Below are positions 58,783-64,000 of a stretch of 64,000 nucleotides of DNA, piece after piece (positions within the stretch are counted from its first letter, which is position 1; every line of letters begins with the position of its first letter). The stretch comes from Mycoplasma buteonis (lineage in GTDB: Bacteria > Bacillota_I > Bacilli_A > Mycoplasmatales > Metamycoplasmataceae), in assembly GCF_000733865.1 (NCBI RefSeq), contig NZ_JPOK01000005.1:124001-188000 (forward strand). Reading direction: 5' to 3'. Both the position numbers and the translations under genes were made by a program. The notes beneath the pieces were generated by a model. It was not told where the DNA came from. It did not search any database and saw only the letters and a list, made by a program, of their open reading frames with translations.

Positions 58783-58804
58783 GTCAAGCACTTTCGCTTG
58801 ACAG
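58783..58804 (+). promoter_or_regulatory. Leader hairpin next to the rpsP ribosome site
   Basis: A perfect TGTCAAGC/GCTTGACA stem with a six-base loop ends just before AAGGAGG. It could affect ribosome access or bind a regulator, and is not a terminator. Confidence 0.65.
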
Positions 58805-58816
58805 TAAGGAGGACAA

Positions 58817-59065
58817 ATGGTTAAAATTAGATTAAAAAGAATGGGAAGCAAATTCAGACCAGTATACAAAATTGTTGCTGCTGATGCTAGAGCACCTCGT
58901 GATGGAAAATTTATTGAAGCTTTAGGACACTACAATCCTGCTACAAAAGAACTTGTTTTAAATAAAGAACAAACTGCAAAATGATTAAAAGAAGGTGCAC
59001 AACCTACAGTTACTGTTGCTAACCTTTTTAGAGCTAACAAATTAACAGAAGAACTTAAAAAATAA
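58817..59065 (+). CDS. rpsP: 30S ribosomal protein S16
   Basis: An 82-residue protein: [33 protein letters not shown] and LGHYNP are S16 hallmarks. AAGGAGG precedes the start. It overlaps trmD by one base. The usual rimM gene between rpsP and trmD is absent here. Confidence 0.97.
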
Positions 59066-59853
59066 TGAAAATTAACTTTCTAACCTTATTCCCAAATTAC
59101 TATGATGCTTTTATTAATGAAAGTATTATAGATAAAGCTAGAAAAAAAGGCTTAATTGATTTTGAAGTTATTGACTTTAGACAATTTAGCAAAGATAAAC
59201 ACCACAAAGTAGATGACGAAATTTACGGTGGTGGTCACGGTTTACTACTGCAAGTTGAACCAATTGATGATGCATTAGCTTCATTAAAAAGTGGTGGAGG
59301 ATTAAAAATTTTAGTTTCACCACAAGGTAAGAAATTTAATCAAGCTATGGCTAATGAGTTAGCAAAAGAATCTGAAATTACTTTTATTTCAGGTAGATAC
59401 GAAGGCTTTGATGAAAGAGTTACTTCACTTGTAGATATGGAATTATCAATCGGTGATTATGTTTTAACAGGTGGTGAATTACCATCTATGGTTATGGCAG
59501 ATAGCATAATTAGATTACTCCCTGGAGTAATTAAGGAAGAATCACATCAATTTGATTCATTCCAAGGAATAGGTTTACTAGATTATCCACAGTATACAAG
59601 ACCAAGAGATTATAAAGGAATGCAAGTTCCAGAAGTTTTATTTGGTGGCAATCACAAGGATATTTTAGAATGAAAAACTAAGGAAAAGTTTTTAGTTACA
59701 GCAAGAAAAAGACCGGATATTTTAGAGCAATTACTTAATGAAGGTGCTGACTTAAAACCATACTTAAAATTAATTTCTAAACACGATTTAGAGCAATTAA
59801 ATTTGAAGACAGAAACCTTAGTTAGATTGAAAGGAATTAAAAATGAGAAATAA
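59065..59853 (+). CDS. trmD: tRNA (guanine-N1)-methyltransferase
   Basis: A 262-residue knotted SPOUT enzyme that methylates G37. The SAM-binding blocks [28 protein letters not shown] and LDYPQYTRP are present. It overlaps both neighbours (one base and 11 bases), giving tight coupling to S16 and L19. Confidence 0.97.
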
Positions 59854-60199
59854 TTTATTAGAGTTAGTTGAAAAATCACAATTACGTTCAGATTTACCTG
59901 AATTTCAAACAGGTGATAACGTTAGAGTTCACGTACGTATTCGTGAAGGTGAAAAAGAACGTATTCAAATTTTTGAAGGTTTAGTAATTTCTAAAAAAGA
60001 ATCAGGAACAAGAGAATCATTTACAGTTAGAAAAATTTCATACGGAATTGGAGTTGAAAGAACATTTGCTCTTCACTCTCCACTTATCGCACACATCGAT
60101 GTTGTTCGTTCAAACAAAGTTCGTAGAAAAAGATTATTCTACATGAGAGACCGTAAAGGTAAAAGTGCTCGTCTTAAAGAAATCAAAAGAAACAAATAA
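59843..60199 (+). CDS. rplS: 50S ribosomal protein L19
   Basis: A 118-residue protein with [26 protein letters not shown] and the end [21 protein letters not shown]. This is the full-length family pattern. AAAGGA in the trmD end precedes the start. Confidence 0.97.
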   Translation: MRNNLLELVEKSQLRSDLPEFQTGDNVRVHVRIREGEKERIQIFEGLVISKKESGTRESFTVRKISYGIGVERTFALHSPLIAHIDVVRSNKVRRKRLFYMRDRKGKSARLKEIKRNK

Positions 60200-60221
60200 T
60201 TCCATTTTCCTTATTAAAAAA

Positions 60222-60258
60222 CAAAAAGCTGAAATTAAAATATTTCAGTTTTTTTATT
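60222..60258 (+). terminator. Terminator of rpsP-trmD-rplS
   Basis: AGCTGAAAT ... ATTTCAGTTTTTTT with a short A/T loop. Confidence 0.85.
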
Positions 60259-60298
60259 TAATACTTAAAAAAATTTTATTAAAATAAATTTTTTTCTT

Positions 60299-60304
60299 TA
60301 TAAT
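60299..60304 (+). promoter_or_regulatory. -10 box of the ncRNA candidate
   Basis: A perfect TATAAT. The start of transcription is expected near 60311. Confidence 0.6.
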
Positions 60305-60310
60305 AATTAT

Positions 60311-60516
60311 GACAAAGAAAGCTTACAAATATACTAGTGAATAAAACAATTCTACTAAAGTAATTTTAATTTGACAGCTGTAAAATCACCTTCTTTTCTT
60401 TGTTTGTTTATAGGTTTTTATAGCTTTACTTTAGTGACAAACCATTTGGTTTGTCAGGTTGTCGTTCTTTACTAAATATTTAATTATTTTGCAAATCGCC
60501 ATTTAGGCGATTTTTT
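60311..60516 (+). ncRNA. Structured non-coding RNA candidate (~206 nt)
   Basis: No open frame longer than a few codons lies between a clear -10 box and a strong terminator. Long-range pairs are visible: ACTAAAGTAA (near 60354) with TTACTTTAGT (near 60424), and inside this AGCTGTAAAA (near 60378) with TTTTTATAGCT (near 60412), closed by ACC/GGT. Then come a GACAAACC-ATTT-GGTTTGTC hairpin (60437-60456) and the terminator. I do not recognise it as SRP RNA, tmRNA, RNase P RNA or a named riboswitch. It stands alone upstream of tRNAs. Confidence 0.6.
60493..60516 (+). terminator. Terminator of the ncRNA candidate
   Basis: AAATCGCC-ATTTA-GGCGATTT followed by T's. Confidence 0.9.
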
Positions 60517-60637
60517 ATTAAAATCATATTTTTGCTTGGAAACTTGCTATTTTTTGTTATCATAAATAAGCACTAAATATTAAAAAATATTTTTTTAAAA
60601 AAATAAAAAAATTCTTTTGTTTTTTTAAAAAATAAAT

Positions 60638-60643
60638 TATAAT
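60638..60643 (+). promoter_or_regulatory. -10 box of the tRNA-Leu/tRNA-Lys pair
   Basis: TATAAT 20 bases before tRNA-Leu. Confidence 0.6.
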
Positions 60644-60663
60644 ATTAAAGCAAACAAACAAAA

Positions 60664-60749
60664 GCCCGGGTGGCGGAATGGTAGACGCAAGGGACTTAAA
60701 ATCCCTCGGTAGCAATACCGTGCTGGTTCAAGTCCAGTCCCGGGCACCA
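60664..60749 (+). tRNA. tRNA-Leu (UAA)
   Basis: An 86-base type II tRNA with acceptor GCCCGGG/CCCGGGC, anticodon stem AGGGA/TCCCT around CTTAAAA (anticodon UAA), a long variable arm CGGTAGCAATACCG, and encoded CCA. Confidence 0.96.
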
Positions 60750-60755
60750 AAATGT

Positions 60756-60831
60756 GCGTCCTTAGCTCAGCAGGTAGAGCAAATGGCTTTTAACCATTGG
60801 GTCAGAGGTTCGAATCCTCTAGGACGTACCA
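60756..60831 (+). tRNA. tRNA-Lys (UUU)
   Basis: A 76-base tRNA with anticodon stem AATGG/CCATT around CTTTTAA (anticodon UUU), T arm GGTTCGAATCC and encoded CCA. It follows tRNA-Leu after six bases, so both come from one transcript. Confidence 0.96.
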
Positions 60832-60847
60832 TTTCAAGAAATTGACC
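60832..60847 (+). other. Shared tRNA 3' trailer element
   Basis: TTTCAAGAAATTGACC directly follows CCA of tRNA-Lys(UUU). The same 16 bases follow tRNA-Lys(CUU) (minus strand, 37005-37020), and with one change follow tRNA-Gly (minus strand, 30451-30466). Confidence 0.85.
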
Positions 60848-60853
60848 AAAGAA

Positions 60854-60885
60854 AACACGAAAGTGTTTTTTTTTTTTTTTTTTTT
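60854..60885 (+). terminator. Terminator of tRNA-Leu/tRNA-Lys
   Basis: AAAACAC-GAAA-GTGTTTT followed by an unusually long run of about 17 T. Confidence 0.9.
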
Positions 60886-61540
60886 GATTTGCTCAGTAGC
60901 TTTTAATTGCTATTTACAATTATGATATGAGAAATCATAAGGATGCTTGCAAGACTTAGGAGTTATTATATGACAAAACTAATTTTTTTATGTTAGAAAA
61001 TGTAAAAAAACTTTCAAAGTATGATAAAAGAAATAGTTTTAATGTTATTACAAGAAAATTAAGGTTATATACCAACTGAAAACATTTAATAGATGTCAAT
61101 TTAGATTAATTATTACAAACAGCTTTAGATACTTTGCATAGACATAAAAATAAACAGTAATCAAAAAATCAACTATTGTTAATGATGTTAAAAATCTAAT
61201 TCATAATACTATCATGATCACAGCTGAATGAGGGAAAGAAATTTGATTAAACAATTTAAAGAAGAATATAAAGCAGAGCTAATGTAAGCAACAAGAAAAA
61301 AAATAGATTCAGACTCCTAATTAATTAGTTGAATTATAATGTATTGTCAATTACATTTTGATTGAGAATAATGTTAATAAATTTGCTTTTTTAAAAATAT
61401 TAGCGACATCAAAAAGATAAATTATTTGATAATTCTGCTTTCATTTAAGTGTGCTTAAATAAGCTTTAAATTCGTTTAAAAAAAGAATGAAGTTATACAC
61501 TTCACTCTCAATTTAGAAATTAAATTTAAAAGTTCATAAA
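60886..61540 (+). pseudogene. Decayed coding remnant, unidentified
   Basis: Coding-like pieces broken by several stops: MLENVKKLSKYDKRNSF (near 60990), LLQTALDTLHRHKNK (near 61105) and TIVNDVKNLIHNTIMITAEW (near 61170), in different plus-strand frames. No intact start-to-stop gene and no recognisable family. It probably represents a lost gene, perhaps of mobile origin. The right part (61320-61540) is plain AT-rich sequence. Confidence 0.4.
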
Positions 61541-62368
61541 TTATTTATCTAGCAACATTTTAATTTCTTGTTTATAAGGCGAACCTTCTTCGGTTCAAGG
61601 TGTTTCTAGAATAATCGGAATGTTATCAAAATCTGGGTCATGAACAAATTGTTTTAAAGTTTTTAATCCAATAAAACCTTGATCAATATTTGCGTGACGA
61701 TCTTTGTGTGAACTAAGATCGTTTTTGGAATCGTTTAAATGAATAACTTTTACCTTAGGTAATAAGTTATATTTATTTAATTCATTTTTAAATTGATAGT
61801 ATTGTTTTAAGTCATATCCTGCATCTCATAAGTGGCAAGTATCTAAACATACAGCAAGGCGATCAGAATTTACTTCTTTTAGAAGGTAAGTGATTTGTGC
61901 GAAATTGATACCAATTTCTGTACCTTTACCTGACATAGTTTCAATACAAATGATAACATCTTTAGTTTGACTTAAAATATATTTTAAACTGTTTGCCAAA
62001 GTATCTAAAGCTACCTCAGGAGAGTAAGTTGTATATGCTCCTGGGTGTAACACCAATAAGTTGCAACCTATATAATTCATTCTTTTTATTTCTTTAATTA
62101 AAAAATCATTTGAGTAGTCGCTTTTTTGTGGGTTAGCTGGATTAATAATATATGGTGCATGAACCACAATATCTTTTTTTGGGATTTTATCACTAAATTG
62201 AGCTTCATATTCTGCTAATTTATATTCAGATTCACTAGCACGTTTAGTTGTTTGTGGAGCTCCTAAATAAATCATCATTGTGTTAGCTCCATTTTCCAGA
62301 GCTTCACTAGCTGCACCAAACAAATAGTTTGGTTTTTTAAAAGAATTAAAGCTACCTAATTTAATCAT
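61541..62368 (-). CDS. nfo: Endonuclease IV (AP endonuclease)
   Basis: A 275-residue zinc-dependent AP endonuclease for base-excision repair. Metal-ligand blocks are HAPYIIN, VLHPGAY, IETMSGKG, CLDTCHLWDAGYD, HLNDSKNDLSSHKDRHANIDQG and ILETPW. The start is ATG 62366-62368, with the ribosome site AAAGGAGA inside the end of the ion-channel gene. Confidence 0.96.
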
Positions 62369-62369
62369 T

Positions 62370-63482
62370 TTATTCTCCTTTATTGTTTGTTTTTATTTCT
62401 TTTTTCACTTTTATTTTATCAACTAATTTTTGACGTTTTTGATTTTTTTCGTTAGCTTTCTTTTGTTGAACTTCTGTTAGAAAAGCACTTGCAATAATCC
62501 CTGATGGAATTGCGATAATAGCAATAGCTAAAAGGGAAATGAAAACAACGATAATTCTTGTTATAGGCGCGTGTGGAACGAAATCACCATAACCAATTGT
62601 GGTTAACGTAATAGTTGTAAAATAAATTGCAGTTCAAAAATCAGTTACATATCCATTACTTAGAGCAGTAAATTGTGAATCGTGATGTTCTAAGTAAGGT
62701 ATTGTAATCTCAATAATTTTCTTGTATGTATCACTGGTTACATCAGGATTATTTGTGCTTTCTAAGTAATTTTGGTATTTTGTAAACATTTCTAAACTAG
62801 AATTTTGTTTAGCTCATTCTCAAGCATAATCTGTTTCAATTTGTTTTAAATATCCTTGTTCATTATTTCAAATTACAAATGCAAATAAAATAATTAAAAT
62901 AACAATTAATAAAAACACTGAACTAAGAACTTTCTTTTGTGAGCTAAATACTTTTGTGATAGCAGAAAAAGGTGCAAATATTGTCAGAACCATAAAAAGT
63001 CTTACGATTCTAATAATATTAAAAGTTTTAAAATATTCTACCGTTTTTTTGAATTCATCAGTTGTAGTTCCGAAATACCCAATAATGTGAATAGAAGCCA
63101 AAATACAGCAAATAATTACTATTGAGTTTCATGAAAAAACATATTTTAAATAAGTAATGAAACTATTTTTATTTGTAATATTTTTAATATATTGGTAAGT
63201 TAGTGCGTGTAAAACATAATCAGCTATAAAAATAATTAATGTAAATAATTGAACAAATTTAATTGCAGTTTGTATTTGTTCACTTGTGATTCTAAATAAG
63301 GAACTAAAAGAAATTAAACAACAAATTGCTACAACAACCGCATAAATTGTTCTAAATAAAATAACTAACTTATTATTGTCTAGAGTTTCTGCTTCTTCAT
63401 TTTTTGATCACACTACAATAGCTAAACTTTTTCAAAATTTTTCTTTATTAAAAGATGCTTTTTTTCAAAATTTTCAATTCAT
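62370..63482 (-). CDS. Voltage-gated-type potassium channel
   Basis: A 370-residue six-helix channel. The S4-like helix carries spaced arginines (NIIRIVRLFMVL). The pore loop contains TTLTTIGYGDFVP, the K+ selectivity filter, followed by the inner helix (FISLLAIAIIAIPSGIIASAFL) and a lysine-rich tail. An insertion of about 65 residues, mostly hydrophilic, lies between S5 and the pore loop. Start ATG 63480-63482 after AAAGGAA. It should move K+ across the membrane. It is coupled to nfo, whose start is two bases past its stop. Confidence 0.9.
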
Positions 63483-63492
63483 ATTTTCCTTT

Positions 63493-63522
63493 CATGATTA
63501 AAAAAAGATGCGTTTGCATCAA
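63493..63522 (-). terminator. Terminator of the regulator gene
   Basis: On the minus strand GATGC-AAAC-GCATC is followed by T7. Confidence 0.85.
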
Positions 63523-63525
63523 TTA

Positions 63526-64000
63526 TTAAACTACTTGCAATTTTATAAATTTTGTTTGGATTTCATTGTCGTTTGATTCGCTTATAATAATCATTCTTTC
63601 GATTTCATATCCAATTTTTGCGTAATCAATAAAAATTTTTGATTTGTAGTTATTAATATTATCGTAAATTGAAGTATAACCAATATCCGTTAATCTCAAA
63701 CTTCTTGTACCTATTACAGCTAGCGAAATAAAAGCTTCGTGTGTAGAACATACAATATTAGAAAAACCTTCTTTTTTGGTGTATTTATCAAAATCAACAA
63801 TATCTTTTTGCTGTTTTCTCATTGGGATTACATAATATTCGTATTCAATATTTAAATCTTTACATGCTTTTTCAAAACCTCTAAAACGATCATTTCTTTG
63901 TGTTAATGAAAGCTTTTCATCTGCTAAAAATAGCATTTTTTGATTATCTTTTCCTAATTTATCGTAAAAATTACGAGTTAATAATTCAAAAGAACTAGTT
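63526..64000 (-). CDS. LacI-type regulator, sensor domain only (partial)
   Basis: The visible C-terminal ~157 residues start outside the right edge. The pattern of alternating strands and helices, with MLFLADEKLSLTQRNDRFRGFEKAC, IVCSTHEAFISLAVIG and RLTDIGYTSIYDN, is that of the periplasmic-binding-like effector domain of LacI/GalR regulators. The DNA-binding part is not in the window. Which sugar or gene it controls cannot be said. Confidence 0.7.
   Translation of the reverse strand, partial: TSSFELLTRNFYDKLGKDNQKMLFLADEKLSLTQRNDRFRGFEKACKDLNIEYEYYVIPMRKQQKDIVDFDKYTKKEGFSNIVCSTHEAFISLAVIGTRSLRLTDIGYTSIYDNINNYKSKIFIDYAKIGYEIERMIIISESNDNEIQTKFIKLQVV

Noticed and set aside
60311-60516. Thought the structured RNA might be a tracrRNA of a type II CRISPR system.
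   Set aside because: No cas genes, no repeat-spacer array and no anti-repeat are visible in the window.

Overview
The window is a stretch of AT-rich mollicute DNA. UGA is read as tryptophan in almost every gene: open frames continue through TGA and stop only at TAA or TAG. Genes are tightly packed, often overlapping by 1-17 bases, tRNAs carry encoded CCA ends, and lipoproteins and the UGA code are typical. The hit-type operon (two membrane proteins followed by hinT), the hisS-aspS pair and the pepF-opp arrangement suggest a Mycoplasma in the broad sense (hominis group: Mycoplasmopsis or Metamycoplasma). I cannot name the species from sequence alone.

Layout. 1-990: a DUF262 protein (minus strand, runs off the left edge). 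1255-8412: one very large surface protein with several GA-like modules (minus). 8667-11724: hisS-aspS (minus). 11976-12449: a small membrane protein. 12540-23881: a peptide-use operon, pepF-oppA-oppB-oppC-oppD-oppF, preceded by what reads as a complete lysine riboswitch with a terminator switch. oppC carries an in-frame TAA. 23882-27162: a decayed locus ending in a frameshifted transporter-methyltransferase fusion. 27250-30373: tsaC behind a short structured leader, a TM2 protein, rpmG, pepP and pip. 30467-33183 (minus): tRNA-Gly, a methyltransferase related to the fusion's C-terminus, and lepA. 33305-37096: a secreted nuclease, a YitT-like membrane protein, an amidohydrolase and tRNA-Lys(CUU). 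37183-46505: gltX, a DUF1934 protein, a membrane protein, acpS-plsC-scpA-scpB, then a pseudouridine synthase with gatCAB. 46594-50546: a type III restriction-modification pair. 50837-54626: an unrecognised membrane protein and two tandem membrane paralogues, one frameshifted. 54697-57066 onward: a stand-alone 5S rRNA, then a P80/P60/hinT operon. 58817-60199: rpsP-trmD-rplS. 60311-60516: a structured non-coding RNA candidate. 60664-60831: tRNA-Leu and tRNA-Lys. 60885-61540: a decayed stretch. 61541-64000 (minus): endonuclease IV, an ion channel and the sensor domain of a LacI-type regulator.

How the parts work together. Translation genes dominate (tRNA synthetases, the GatCAB amidotransferase, LepA, L33, S16, L19, TrmD, TsaC). 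Amino acids appear to be obtained as peptides: the Opp importer, PepF, Xaa-Pro aminopeptidase and proline iminopeptidase are all here. The lysine riboswitch would tie peptide import and cleavage to cytosolic lysine in an organism expected to lack lysine synthesis. The accessory parts are the type III R-M system, the DUF262 protein, the membrane paralogues and the decayed transporter-methyltransferase locus. The most interesting signals are the riboswitch on a peptide operon, the oppC nonsense codon, the ncRNA candidate at 60311-60516, the attenuator-like leader of tsaC, and a 16-base trailer shared by three tRNA transcripts.
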